DNA from: Eunapius fragilis
Lineage: Eukaryota; Porifera; Demospongiae; Spongillida; Spongillidae
DNA: 64,000 nucleotides
NCBI GenBank assembly: GCA_963681505.1
Contig: OY811989.1
Location: 1,195,577 to 1,259,576 of the forward strand
Direction of reading: 5' to 3'
Shown here: positions 25,165 to 37,559 of the stretch, one piece after another
Numbering within the stretch: the first letter of the stretch is position 1
Layout: every line of letters begins with the position of its first letter
Translations under genes and position numbers: made by a program
Notes under the pieces: model-generated
What the model saw: the letters and a program-made list of their open reading frames with translations, nothing else
What the model was told of the DNA's origin: nothing
Databases searched by the model: none

Positions 25165-25451
25165 ACAAGTGATAAAAACGTTCTCTATGCGAGAAGGTTG
25201 GTGGTATATAGGAATCAAAGGCGGTGGTGGTGTAAAAAGCAAGGGAACAAGGATTGTGATTGAAAAGGAAAAATGAAATAGACCTATATATTAGCACACA
25301 CAGTTAAACATGACGACATGCTGCTAATATAGGTCTATTTCTTTTTTCCTTTTCAATCACAATCCTTGTTCCCTTGCTTTTTACACCACCACCGCCTTTG
25401 ATTCCTATATACCACCAACCTTCTCGCATAGAGAATGTTTTTATCACTTGT
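25165..25451. mobile_element. Full hairpin MITE, family A copy
   Basis: Terminal inverted ACAAGTGATAAAAAC and GTTTTTATCACTTGT. Arms of about 130 bp match almost completely (for example GGTGGTGGTGTAAAAAGCAA and complement) around a short loop. Non-coding. Confidence 0.85.
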
Positions 25452-25531
25452 ATCTATAATACATCGCTAACGCTAGCGTACACATAGGTGATTACATACC
25501 TATTATAGACCCGATGACCTAAAGTCTTAAA

Positions 25532-26237
25532 ATGTATGCCAACGAGAGCATAGCTATCATAGATAGCTCACATGTTTACCTGAAGATGTTTTCAGCCGGC
25601 AGCCCGCATGGTTGTTCAGAGATGCTCCCAACCGACAGCTCGCACGATTGTCTTGAGATGCCTTCGATCAAACATTCGAAATTCCAAATGGTAATAGATG
25701 AGATCAAAAGGAGACGATTGCAGAATACAAGAAGCATCAAGACAGGATCTGTGCATAGACAAGCTTGATGAGGTGTTTGACAACCCGATGATACAGCTCA
25801 AAGTAAGAGTCATACTTGGACCAGGCTTCTGTGATTATATAGGTGTATCCCATGTTGCGAACGCTCGAGGTGATACTGAGTGTATGGTTTTGGATACAGC
25901 AACGCAAAAACGCGCGTTCAAAAATTGTGTGCTTAAGATGATCGGTTCACACGGATTGCAGGATAACGAAATGAATCGCCGCGCCCTTGATCGTTTAACA
26001 CCCGGTGACCATACTATTATGCAGATTATAGCTGCTCTCAAGAAGGTCCCTGGATGGAAAGGAACGAAAACTGACGCTTCATGGTTTAGGTCTAGACTTG
26101 GTACGTTGAAACCGCCGGAGATAACGCATGTAATGATGGACACCGCTTGTAATGTTTATGGTCGTATCGATCATATAGCAGGAGAAAGAACTGCTTTTAC
26201 AAACCTTACTACGCCTGTCGCATCTTCTCAAGTCTAG
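25532..26237 (+). pseudogene. Unrecognised broken ORF pair
   Basis: Two overlapping frames (25532-25768 and 25698-26237) look like one protein interrupted by a frameshift near 25735; the second gives 150 or more residues including LDEVFDNPMIQLKVRVI and LKKVPGWKGTKTDASWF. No family recognised. Its position beside the polymerase remnant suggests mobile-element or viral-type origin (inference). Confidence 0.35.
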
Positions 26238-26326
26238 GCGTCTCACTAGAGGACTGGTTCAAGATGCCTTCTAAGAGGTTATTGGAAACATATCGTGCCG
26301 CCGAGTATATGATAGTCTAATCGCTC

Positions 26327-26680
26327 GCGCTCAATGTATCTGATATGATTACTACTGATGGATGGCGCTCGCAAGCTCGCGCTCAATATATCCGATATGA
26401 TCACCACTGATGAAGGGCGCTCGCAAGCTCGCGCTCAATATTACTGATATGATCACCACTAATGGAGGGCGCTCGCAAGCTCGCGCTCAATATATCTGAT
26501 ATGATCACCATCATTCGTATTAGATAAATATTTCCAGTAGTACTATAATAAGTGCAATGACTAAATGCTAACCACTGATGTGCACACTATAGATGCTGGG
26601 CGCTCGCAAGCTCGCGCTCAATATTACCGATATGATCACCATAGATGCTGGGCGCTCGCAAGCTCGCAGTAGTCGGCTGG
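26327..26680 (+). repeat. About 60-bp repeat with GGCGCTCGCAAGCTCGCGCT core
   Basis: Four copies of the core with CAATATATCYGATATGATCACC in between (26327-26520) and two more at about 26595-26670. The core contains inverted GCGAGC/GCTCGC words. Confidence 0.8.
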
Positions 26681-26689
26681 AAAGCGCTG

Positions 26690-28260
26690 TTTGTTTACAC
26701 CTGTTTGCATATTGTCAAATTATTTATAACTCAGCATAGCTGTTGTGTGGCGAGGTCTAGCAACATAGGCTTAGTTGAGTTATAATGTGTCAAAAGGTGT
26801 TAAACACCATCCTTTTCTATATACTCTTGGTAACGTTCTCCGGCTTTTGCTTTGTTTGCCACCGAACTAGGTTCATGCTTTGCTCTCATTGTACCGATCT
26901 CTTTTGGCGCGAAGGCATGTTTCAACCGGGACATAAAAACGAACACGTGCAAGATCACGTGCTTATTAAACGGGTTCTTATGGTCCTGGGCAATTCATCA
27001 AAGTTCCAATAGCAATTTGTATAGACGAAAGCCCGACAACATATGAGTCCAAGCATTTAGTTACGATCCTTATCCAACTGTCCATCCGAAGTATAATTCA
27101 TTTTTTATAAATCGGCAAAAATTCACCCACGCACACTCTTTATTAATTTATATCGAAACTGATATAAAAAATATAGTTTCAATATTCACACAGGATGAAA
27201 CTTCGCATCGAGCGCTACATTTTGGTGCAAATACCTTTTTCCCTCGCTTTTCCTAACTTGAGTTATGTTTGACGAAAGGAAGAAGGAGAAGGAGAAGAAG
27301 AAGGAGAAGGAGAAGGAGAAAAAAAAAGGCGGATTCGAGGGATCGACTATACCGTCTGGAGACAACGGCAGGGTTGCGAACATCGCGCGTTGGACTATAG
27401 ATGCAGCGTGTTTTGGGCAGATTTTATAGCGACTGGCAAGTGGCTACGAAGCGTATACTCTGTTTTCTAACGCTCGATCGAAAACCACGCCTACGGAGCC
27501 AATCCTACATAGGACCTACTATCGTAGGTCCTGATTACAAACATTATTAAATAGAACTTCTTGCAAATCGTTCTAGCCAAGCGGGGTCTATATCGATCTA
27601 ATAAATCCTCCTACATAACGGCATGTGTGATTGGTGCGTGTGGGCAACAATTGAGGTAAGCGATCAAAAGACGTGAGTGGGATGGATCATTTTTTTCCTA
27701 ACAGGTAGCTATAGAGCTAAACAAACTAATACTAGAGTAAAACATACATGAGTCGTTAACGTCTATAGACCGACATGTATAGCTGGTGCATGGTCACGTG
27801 CACGCTTCGGTCACAAATTCACAAAAGCTTTCCGTCACGAATTTAATTACTGAGCAGTAGGAACCATAGAATGAAGAGTTTTCTCGTCGCCATCCATGCA
27901 GGCTCTAGTAATCCGGATATCGCGAGATGTATATGTATTGGATATCACTTGAATTTCATGCTAAATAAACGCATGCATAAGCAAAAAAGCGGCTGGGGCA
28001 GACCCCACTGGTGGGGCTATCAGCGCTCCCCCCGATCCACTTGCTGTCACGAGAGGGGGCATGCCTCCCCAAGTTGTGAATATATTTATCAGACCCCGGC
28101 TCCTTTCCCAAAATCCTGGATCCGCCCTGATATATGTCATGTAGCCTCGAGACGTTTTGACCACCAGAAGCGAGAATGCCAACGAATTCTGAAGCCATTT
28201 TGGTGTGATTTTCATTTCTTAAATGTGTTCCTATCCCGTTGTCAAGAACAAGAACAAGAA
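26690..28260. other. No gene recognised; element remnants
   Basis: 26785-27012 has a short Cys-containing ORF without support. 27280-27330 is GA-rich. 27980-28140 contains CCAAAATCCTGGATCCGCCC, the reverse complement of the GGCGGATCCAGGATTTTG end typical of a dispersed element family also seen at 16776 and 47317. Confidence 0.4.
27415..27533 (+). mobile_element. About 120-bp dispersed element, copy 1
   Basis: Runs from TTTGGGCAGATTTTATAGCG to GTAGGTCCTGAT; the same sequence in opposite orientation lies at about 39282-39398, where its insertion boundaries can be read. Confidence 0.75.
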
Positions 28261-28265
28261 GAATA

Positions 28266-28419
28266 AAGGCGTTTCTTCACTAGCAAAGGCAAACCGGATC
28301 GATCCGCATTGTGGTCAATGAATTTAATCAGTGTATATGGATCAATGTACTCACTGATTAAATTCATTGGCCACAATGCGGATCGATCCGGTTTGCCTTT
28401 GCTAGTGAAGAAACGCCTT
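28266..28419. repeat. Hairpin with about 68-bp near-perfect arms
   Basis: Arms starting AAGGCGTTTCTTCACTAGC and ending GCTAGTGAAGAAACGCCTT differ at about one position; the loop is about 17 bp. Confidence 0.9.
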
Positions 28420-28429
28420 AAGAAGAACG

Positions 28430-28690
28430 AGAAATACGTGGGACTGGGTACGAGTTTAGAAAATAGTTTTGTTCTCTACAACCACGCGGTTTTGTGACAT
28501 CAAACAAACACGAAACTGCTTGTTGTTGCCTTCTTGTACGATGACGACAACAAGGTAAGCCATCCGCTCGTCAGGAGTCTTGTTAGAAGCGGGTCGCGTT
28601 TTTTTTAATGACTTCATAATCGGGGTCAAATCCTATATGAGAGTTACAAACGTAACTCTCGATATACACCTCCAGACGGCAGTAACACAA
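28430..28690 (+). repeat. Dispersed repeat, copy 1
   Basis: Shares GTTCTCTACAACCACGCGGT-like sequence, CGTCAGGAGTCTTG, GGGTCGCGTTTTTTTTAATG and GGGTCAAATCCTATATG with 45595-45800, and in part with 39500-39552. Confidence 0.75.
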
Positions 28691-28708
28691 CACAAAAATA
28701 AGCAATAA

Positions 28709-31700
28709 TTAAACCATCGTGAGGAAATTTGCTTTCAAAGTTGGAGGCAGAGTGATCTCCTGAAAATTAACATCCACTGAGGAGGTGGGAAGGGTGATGG
28801 AGTACAGGTGTTGAAGGTTAACCATCAGCTTGATGGGTTTCCTGTGGTCTTCTCCCATCTTCTCAACCTCCTTCAATACTGTGTTTGGAACTGGAGCTTC
28901 AAGGTCGTTGATATACTGGGTTAAAATTTTATGGATCTAGGAAGCAAGAGAGGGATATCAATGGAGATGGGGGGAGAAGAAAATTAGTGAGAAAAAAATA
29001 ACTGTCATACAATTTTCCAGCTTCCTTCCTTGTATCCCTTAATACCCTCCAAGATGATATCACAAAGAATAAAATCCACCTCCTCTCCACCTACACCCAT
29101 ACATACAATTCCCCCTCCTTCCAAAGTTGTGGCCATGTTATTCTCATCCCCAGTCCTACCTGTAGTGGATTAAGTGAGCTGCAGATGGAAGTAATCTCCG
29201 TGACATCAGTCTTGTTCATCTGCAGTAGCTTACATGTCTGGTACACAGGACTGATCTCAGCTAACACACTGTTCTCTGCCAGTCCTCTCTTTCTACACCA
29301 CTCCTCCAACTGGCTGAGGTTGTAGCTGTGAGGGCATAGTAGCATGTCAATATGGCTGCTGGAGATATGCAAAATACGAGACTGACTATATCTGAAAGCC
29401 GTGTTCCCAATGACATGTCTCCCTGCTGAGAAAAATGGAATTGAGCATGGTTCCATTGATGTAATAAAAGAGCTGGGGAGGAGGGAATATAAAAGATCTG
29501 GGGAGGAGGGAATATAGGGCATGCATAAAACATAACACTATCTGATTAGTTGTGTAGATGGTTCATCATCAAAAAAGTTCAATAATTGCATGCTTATGAT
29601 ATTACATGTTCAATTACTACAAACCCCACAATCATCAAAATAAAAAGCTGCCAAATATTCTATATGACAGCTAATAAATATTATTCTCTAGACAAAATAC
29701 TTTAACTAATTATACTTATCACACTATAATTTGAAGTAAGTTTATCGGTTGATTTAAACAGTTTAGAGAGGTGTTGTATGCAGTCACCCTGTACACTAAA
29801 TAGACATCCTCACATCCACACATCCACACATCCACACAACCATAGGTACCTGTTTAAACACCTGCAATACAAGGCTGTGGTCAACACGTGCATGTTCCAA
29901 TGTGCCAACAATCTCCTCCAGTGTGTTCACCAGATCCTTGACAGTCATCTTGGGGACATTGCCCTTCCCCTTGGTGTTCCCCTTCATGCTGCCAGCAGTA
30001 CCCATAAGAAGGCCTTCGTATTCCAGCATACAGGGAACTGCATTGGGGGAGACGAAGCATGTCCCTGGTTACAGACCATGTCCCTAGTTACAGAACATGT
30101 CCCTGGTTATAGACCATGTCCCTGGTTACAGAACATGTCCCTGGTTACAGACCATGTCCCTGGTTACAGAACATGTCCCTGGTTACAGACCATGTCCCTG
30201 GTTACAGAACATGTCCCTGGTTACAGACCATGTCCCTGGTTACAGAACATGCCCCTGGTTAGGACCCTTGATTATAATTGGACTGCTGTAAAGTGTTATC
30301 TCGTCACTTGTACCAGCTTTTAACTATTAGGATGGTTGATTAACTATTAGGATGGTTGATTAACTATTAGGATGGTTGATTAACTATTAGGATGGTTGAT
30401 TAACTATTAGGATGGTTGATTAACTATTAGGATGGTTGATTAACTATTAGGATGGTTGATTAACTATTAGGATGGTTGATTAACTATTAGGATGGTTGAT
30501 TCTTATATGCAAGGTAAGTGATCACCAATTTATTCGTTAAAAATTACTCTTCCCTCCCTCAAACCTACCAATAAATGGATGGATCCACTCCTGGGACAGC
30601 CTAATAATCAGATTGTAAATATTAATAGCCATGTCATTAAGCTGATGGGGATACTCTGTGACATCTGTTTTGATTGAATACTTGTTGGCCGGTAGATGCT
30701 GAAGGGAAGTAAGCGGTTAGAGTGGGAAGGGATAGTCCATAGGGATAGTCCATAGGGATAGTCCATAGGGATAGTCCATAGGGATAATCCATAGGGATAG
30801 TCCATAGGGATAGTCCATAGAGATAGTCCATAGGGATAGTCCATAGGGATAGTCCATAGGGATAGTCCATAGAGATAGTCCATAGGGATAGTCCATAGGG
30901 ATAGTCCATAGGGATAGTTCATAGGGATAGTCCATAGGGATAGTCCATAGGGATAGTCCATAGGGATAGTCCATAGGGATAGTCCATAGGGATAGTCCAT
31001 AGGGATAGTCCATAGGGATAGTCCATAGGGATAGTCCATAGGGATAGTCCATAGAGATAGTCCATAGGGATAGTCCATAGGGATAGTCCATAGGGATAGT
31101 CCATAGGGATAGTCCATAGGGATAGTCCATAGAGATAGTCCATAGGGATAGTCCATAGGGATAGTCCATAGGGATAGTCCATAGGGATAGTCCATAGGGA
31201 TAGTCCATAGGGATAGTCCATAGGGATAATCCATAGGGATAGTCCATAGGGATAGTCCATAGGGATAGTCCATAGGGATAGTCCATAGGGATAGTCCTTA
31301 GGGATAGTTCAGGGATAGTCCCCATAGGGATAGTCCATAGGGATAGTCCATAGGGATAGTCCATAGGGATAGTCCATAGGGATAGTCCATAGGGATAGTC
31401 CATAGGGATAGTCCATAGGGATAGTCCATTAGTGGTAGGAGATGAGTGAATTGGACATACAAAAGCAGTATGGTGGTGAAGTGGACACACATCAGTATGG
31501 TGGTGAGGTGGACACACATCAGTATGGTGGTGAAGTGGACACACATCAGTATGGTGGTGAGGTGGACACACATCAGTATGGTGGTGAGGTGGACACACAT
31601 CAGTATGGTGGTGAGGTGGACACACATCAGTATGGTGGTGAGGTGGACACACATCAGTATGGTGGTAAAGTGAACGCACATCAGTATGGTGGTGAAGTGG

Positions 31701-34700
31701 ACACACATCAGTATGGTGGTGAAGTGGACACACATCAGTATGGTGGTGAAGTGGCAGTATGGTGGTAAAGTGAACGCACATCAGTATGGTGGTGAGGTGG
31801 ACACGCATCAGTATGGTGGTGAAGTGGACACACATCAGTATGGTGGTAAAGTGGACACACAGCAGTATGGTGGTGAAGTGGACACACATCAGTATGGTGG
31901 TGAGGTGGACACGCATCAGTATGGTGGTGAAGTGGACACACATCAGTATGGTGGTAAAGTGGACACACAGCAGTATGGTGGTGAGGTGGACACGCATCAG
32001 TATGGTGGTGAAGTGGACACACATCAGTATGGTGGTAAAGTGGACACACAGCAGTATGGTGGTGAAGTGAACGCACATCAGTATGGTGGTGAGGTGGACA
32101 CACATCAGTATGGTGGTAAAGTGGACACACATCAGTATGGTGGTGAGGTGGACACACGTCAGTATGGTGGTGAAGTGGACACACAGCAGTATGGTGGTGA
32201 GGTGGACACACATCAGTATGGTGGTGAAGTGGACACACATCAGTATGGTGGTAAAGTGGACACACATCAGTATGGTGGTGAAGTGGACACACAGCAGTAT
32301 GGTGGCCATAGGGATAGGCCCATGGCACTGGAGGAGCTGAAAAGGTATTCACTACTCACACTACCCAAATATGGTATGGCTGATACCTGAGTAGTGAATA
32401 TCTTTTTGGCATCTTTTTGGCCTAATCACACCCTCTCCAGTGCTATGGGTCTACTTAGGGGCAGTATGCATGTGAACTGGTCAGGTGTGAGCTAATATAA
32501 ATGTTAGAGTTGCAAAGAGTAGTGTGTTCAGGTTTGTAGTCATGTTGTGATGGTGTGGGTGTGACAGTGCTGTGTTATCTGGTCGTGACCACACCACTCA
32601 CCTGATTATCCTCTCTGTACCGCCTAAGATGGAGGGACAGTACTGCTGTGTTGGCCAACCAGAATGCCAACATCTGCAGATTCTCCTGGTGTTGCTGAGC
32701 ACAGAACAGGGATCACAGTCCTTAGAATACCCCCACTAGTCCCTTCCTCCTCACACTCCCTACTCCCAACTGCCCCCACACACACCTCCTAGGTCATCTT
32801 TACTCACTGTGGTGACACGTTGGATTCCCTTGATAACCTCCTGGATGAACCTGATGGTCTCTTTCTCCTTGTGACAGTGATCAGGATAACGCAGGCACAT
32901 GAAGATCAGGTGAGCCGCAATGTAAGGGGTGTGGCCTTCCACCTGGTCTGGCTTCAGATCCAGCACCAGAGTGTTAATTAGGAGGCTGAGGTCCTTGGCC
33001 TGCCATGAGAGAATACCTAGGGTCGGGGTACCAAGTTTCCTCTGTGGGGACTCTGCAGGTGAATTAGAAATTACATAATAACGTTAACTATTATGGTTAT
33101 TCATGAAGTCTGCAAAACTGTAAATTTACAAAGCTGTTGTATGTGTGTGTGTGTTGTGTGTATGTGTGTGTGTGTGTGTGTTGTGTGTATGTGTGTGTGT
33201 GTTGTGTGTATGTGTGTTGTGCTTCAGTGTCAATATCTCCGCACTGCTTGTATGCACACACACATACACACACGCACACACACACACACACACATGCACA
33301 CACACACACATACACACATACACACACGAACACTCATTACAAATGATGGTTCATCTACTTAGGCTAAATGAGCATTTTGCTAGCTATAGCATGATTTAAC
33401 CCTTTCAGGAATGACACCTTAATAAGCTATGGGTGATGTACACACATACATGTTGCTTTCTTACCATTGATAGCAGGTGAACTTTCAGTTTCTCTGATGA
33501 GGGAATTTGTCACTGACATATCTGTTTTGGCTTCTGAACTGAACCCTTTTGGTGGCCCTACGTAGGCGTTACGGTACGACATGTTCCACAACACTCTTAC
33601 CAGCCTTACCTGCTAACTGCTGGGAACTTGTCATTCTCTCCACAGCTGAACGCTCTTCCACCACTGCGGGTGTTCTCTCTGAGAGGTCATTGAAATGAAA
33701 TGATTTTACATTGAAATAGCAATAGTAAAAAAAAAAGTTCAGCTTGTAATCATTGAAGGCATTCAAATTGGAATGCTGGGTGGAGCAACATCATGAAAGT
33801 GTGCAGTATTTAGAATGCACATGTGGTAACATATGAGAGTACAACATTAAGTAAAATACATTTTGTTTATTGTAGCATCATCAGAACCATGATGTGCTAT
33901 TCAATGATATCCTGGGCTTGTATGGGTACACACTAATCTTTTTGATACACACTCATACCGGCATAACACATGCACAAATACAACACACAGAACACACACA
34001 CGCACACGCACACACACAATATGATTCTTTTATATTAGGCCCTGATCCCAACTTGCTCTGATACCTTTGGTTGCTTGGTGAGACAAAGCTATCTCTTCAG
34101 CAACAGAGACACTGTTCCCTCCAGCAGGATGGGCAATGGCCTTCACCAGTGTGTGCCACCTTGGCTCCATGAAGTAGTCAAACTTGTCAATGTCCCCACC
34201 AATCCACCACCTCATGATCTTGCCCATCTGACCTGAAGGCATACCCTTCAGGTCCTCCAGGTGGGAAACCTTCACACCAATGAAGGCTCCAAAGTCATAC
34301 CATGTCTGCCCCATGGAGCTAGTGACCCTGTCCACACTTTCAAGGTCACCTGACCCTGAGGGAGAGAGGAATAAGGGGTTGAGCAAATGTCATTTTCAAC
34401 AGGTATAATGTTTGCTTTAATGCTGACAGATGCTGATACCATTTACTATGCAGTTACATTAAATATTCGACCATCAGCAGATTCAGAATGGAACATCATA
34501 CAATGGATGGCAATAATAACTGATTAATCATTGTGTTCAGAATGTGATTCATGAACAAGGGTATTTTGTAGCTGCACTGTGATGGGGGGGGGGGGGGGGG
34601 GGGGCCCTCTACATTGTCACCCTGCCCCCTCTATATTGTGACCCTCCCTCTCTGCACTGTGACCCTGCCCCCTTTACATTGTGACCCTGCCCCCCTCTTC

Positions 34701-36442
34701 ACTGTGACCTGCCCCCTCTGTATTGTGATACCATTCACTTGAATGTTTTGCTTGCAAGACATATGTCACAGAGCCTGCAACTGTTTCTGTATAGTTAATG
34801 GTTTTGATTGATCTGCTATATAGTAAATTACCGCATGATGAATACAGAGGGGGCAGGGTCATAATACAGAGGGGGCAGGTCACAGTGCAGAGGGGGGCAG
34901 GTCACAATGTAAAGGGGGCAGGGTCACAATGTTATTAGCGGAGTTAGGGTATCTAGCGACTAGGGTATATACATTAAAATCTGGCAGTTTTGCACCTCAC
35001 ACTGATGCAGTAGTTCTATAACATCTTCTCATTCAATTCATAACTATGATGCCATTTCTACCATTTTACTTTTTTTTGCAAATGCACGAACCCAGTGTTG
35101 GCTTTTTAAAAAAAACCTTTAAAGTCTACACACAAAGTGACTTGCATTTGGGTGCATACAATATGTCATGCTGCTGTACTTACCAAATGCTGCTGTGTCA
35201 ACAGTCTCAAAGCATCTCACTACATGATAAGAGGCTAATATCATGAACGTTACAATGGCCTAACTCTTCCCCAGTCCTACCTTTCCAATGCTCCTTTAGT
35301 TTCTCGATTAATTTTAGGTCACTCTTTGAAGCACCACATCCACATCCTGTGCACACTCGGAGGTCGCATCCATACTTGGCAACTAATAATCTTAATAGCT
35401 TAACATGTCCTCTGGTGTATGCCTTATGCAAGGTGGTCATTCCATTAAAGTCCTTTGTGTCGATATCACAGTGAAACTCATTGATCAATAGCTCCACACA
35501 CTTCACGTGGCCACCTAGACCAGCACATGTTAAGGGTGTGTCGCCGTTTGCATCATGAGCATTGAGGTCACAGCCATACTTGGTGACCAACAGCCTTACC
35601 AAGGAGGTGTGGCCTTTTGAACATGCATTGTGAAGTATAGTCCCACCATCAGATCCCTTTGTGTTGATGTCACAGTGAAATTCATTGATCAATAGCTCCA
35701 CACACTCCACACTGCCACCTAAACCAGCACATGTGAACGGTGTTTCACCATCTGTGTCAGCATCATTGAGGTCACAGCTGTATTTGGTGACCAGCAGTTT
35801 CACCAGGGAGGTGTGACCTTTGAAACATGCATTATGAAGTATAGTCCTTCCATAAGCACCCTTTGTGTTGATGTCACAGTGAAACTCATTGATCAATAGC
35901 TCCACACACTCCTCACTGCCACCTAGACCAGCACATATAAAGGGTGTGTCTCCATTTGAATCACAAGCATTGAGGTCACAGCTGTACTTGGTGACAAGCA
36001 GTCTCACTAGGGAGGTGTGGCCTTTTAAACATGCCTTATGAAGGATATTCCGTCCATAAGCACCCTTTGTGTTGATATCACAGTTGAACTCATTGATCAA
36101 TAGCTCTACACACTCCTCATCACCACCTAAGCCAGCACATGTGAACGGTGTGTCGCCGCTTTTGTCCCGAGCATTGAGATCACAGCTATATTTGGCGACC
36201 AGCAATCTCGCCAGAGATGTATGGCCTTTGGCACATGCCCCATGGAGAATCGTTTTACCGTTGATTTTTCTGAAGTAAGATTCAAAATCCTTCACCATTG
36301 TGTTAACTGTTTCAACATCTTCGTTTAAAGCAGCTGTATAAACCTCCGTCATGAAACCATCACCTGCGGGATTCCATCGAGGTCGTACCATTGAAGCATT
36401 TTGAATGTCCTCTTTCATCGCAGACGCTAGTGTTTGTTCCAT
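28709..36442 (-). CDS. Ankyrin repeats + death domain + myosin V-type globular tail (DIL) protein
   Basis: Eleven exons with fully consistent phases encode 908 residues: 36442-35281, 34355-34065, 33678-33610, 33533-33465, 33052-32808, 32694-32602, 30698-30569, 30037-29850, 29472-29387, 29325-29160, 28936-28709. Exon 1 encodes about ten ankyrin repeats (residues ~60-380) arranged as near-identical 66-residue pairs (HxACxKGHTSLVRLLVTKY). Exon 2 is a death domain (WYDFGAFIGVKVSHLEDLKG, then WHTLVKAIAHPAGG). Exons 5-11 encode a complete DIL/globular tail: LVLDLKPDQVEG, LAFWLANTA, HPFIVPCMLEYEGL, FYYINGTMLNSIF, YNLSQLEEWCRKRGL and a C-terminus that stops right after FLTMV, as myosin V tails stop shortly after their last strand. 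No motor, IQ or coiled-coil region precedes it. Myosin V tails bind organelle adaptors; death domains assemble signalling complexes; a cargo- or membrane-linked signalling scaffold is inferred. The intron 29386-29326 is only 61 nt. Confidence 0.85.
30057..30255 (-). repeat. 19/38-bp minisatellite beside an acceptor
   Basis: About ten copies of CATGTCCCTGGTTACAGAM directly upstream (in gene sense) of the acceptor of exon 30037-29850; alternate copies differ (ACC/AAC), giving a 38-bp higher-order unit. Confidence 0.92.
30320..30500 (+). repeat. 20-bp tandem repeat, nine identical copies
   Basis: The unit TAACTATTAGGATGGTTGAT is repeated nine times without change, in the same intron as the 19-bp array. 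Confidence 0.97.
30721..31430 (+). repeat. 13-bp minisatellite, about 54 copies
   Basis: The unit AGGGATAGTCCAT begins about 23 bp from the acceptor of exon 30698-30569 in the large intron. Read in any frame on the minus strand it gives the artefactual Trp-Thr-Ile-Pro-Met-Asp-Tyr ORFs. Confidence 0.97.
31460..32305 (+). repeat. 27-bp minisatellite, about 31 copies
   Basis: The unit AGTATGGTGGTGAAGTGGAC plus ACACATC, with variant positions (GAA/GAG/AAA, CAT/CAG) forming a longer pattern. A 27-bp period produces open frames on both strands. Same intron as the 13-bp array. Confidence 0.97.
33139..33330 (+). repeat. GT tract followed by CA tract
   Basis: GT-rich 33139-33220 and CA-rich 33255-33330 are complementary and could fold back in the intron between exons 33465 and 33052. 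Confidence 0.93.
34575..34935. repeat. G tract plus inverted GACCCTGCCCCCT satellite
   Basis: After a G18-type run, 34600-34735 has copies of GTGACCCTGCCCCCTCT; 34845-34935 has the complement AGAGGGGGCAGGGTCAC. The two blocks form a large imperfect hairpin in intron 1 of the ankyrin gene. Confidence 0.85.
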
Positions 36443-37559
36443 CACTGAGTTACACTGCAGAACACCCTTGGAGATAGTCGACTCTCAATAATATCGAACT
36501 AATGGGTGGGGGGTTACCCGTTGGTCACGTTTTATCGCAGTATATTCATTGGGCTAAAGCATCACAGCTTATACGTCTTTATTAAAATCATAGGTTCTCA
36601 GTGTATACAGTAGAGGGACTCGCGTATGTGGAAAAATCACACCTCACGTACATGTATATGTGGAAACTGTTCATCTGGTAGAACATGTAAAAGAAACAAT
36701 CGATAGTTACCGCGACCCCACGTAATGCGATTAGCACTGATCGTACGTCCGTTCAATGCGTAAACAACTTGGAGTGCACCGGTGTCACGTAGAATTAGGG
36801 ACCCATAGAACTAGGGACCCCCGTCCCTAAATCTCCGTAGAATTGGGGATCCCCGGCCCTAAATCTGCGGAGATTTGGGGTCCCCCCCGTCCCTAAATCT
36901 CTGGAAAATTGGGGACCCCTTCATAGAATTAGGGACCCCCCCCCCTCTCTCTACCGCCCAACAAGTTTGATTGAGCGCACGTTAGTCGGTATTTGAAGCG
37001 TGTACGTTAGGGCAAGTGTGTCTCTTTGTTGTGACTTATCAGTAACGACGTGGGCACGTGCACGACTCATAGCTGAATTTGCTTCCGCGAACTGTTACGT
37101 TTATATAGGTTGGGTATTTATAAGCTCTGAGTATACGCTACATGTTTTCAAACAATAAACGCACTTAACCTTCACGGTATTAAAATTCATTCTAGTACAA
37201 CATACTGGCAAAACTGAAAATTGAACTTGATGAAGCAAAAAAAAAATGTACTCACTGAATTCAACATTTAAATGGGTTGATCAGCTAGCTTGAACGCAAG
37301 AACAATAGATATGAAACAGTGTAAATGTTCGATACACCCTTTCTGAATCAGCCTTGTCAATTTTTGCACTTCCAAATATAGTTTGGCTTCTTCCAACTTC
37401 TCTTTGATATAGATTTGTCGCATTCTATATGAAACCTCTTCTGACAAGCACAAAATTCTATCATAGCCCTTGATTCTCTCATTCGACAGTAGCAGTATAC
37501 TGGAATTGTTTCTTCTCCAGATGGTTTCTTTGTCTCTTTGCATGCATGCTTGGAAATGT

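Noticed and set aside
29091..29522. Continuous 143-codon ORF taken as one DIL exon
   Set aside because: Phase does not match the preceding exon; splicing out 29386-29326 restores the family pattern.
30608..32390. ORFs up to 530 codons with Leu-Trp-Thr-Ile-Pro or His-His-Thr-Asp-Val repeats
   Set aside because: Translations of the 13-bp and 27-bp intronic arrays of the ankyrin-DIL gene.
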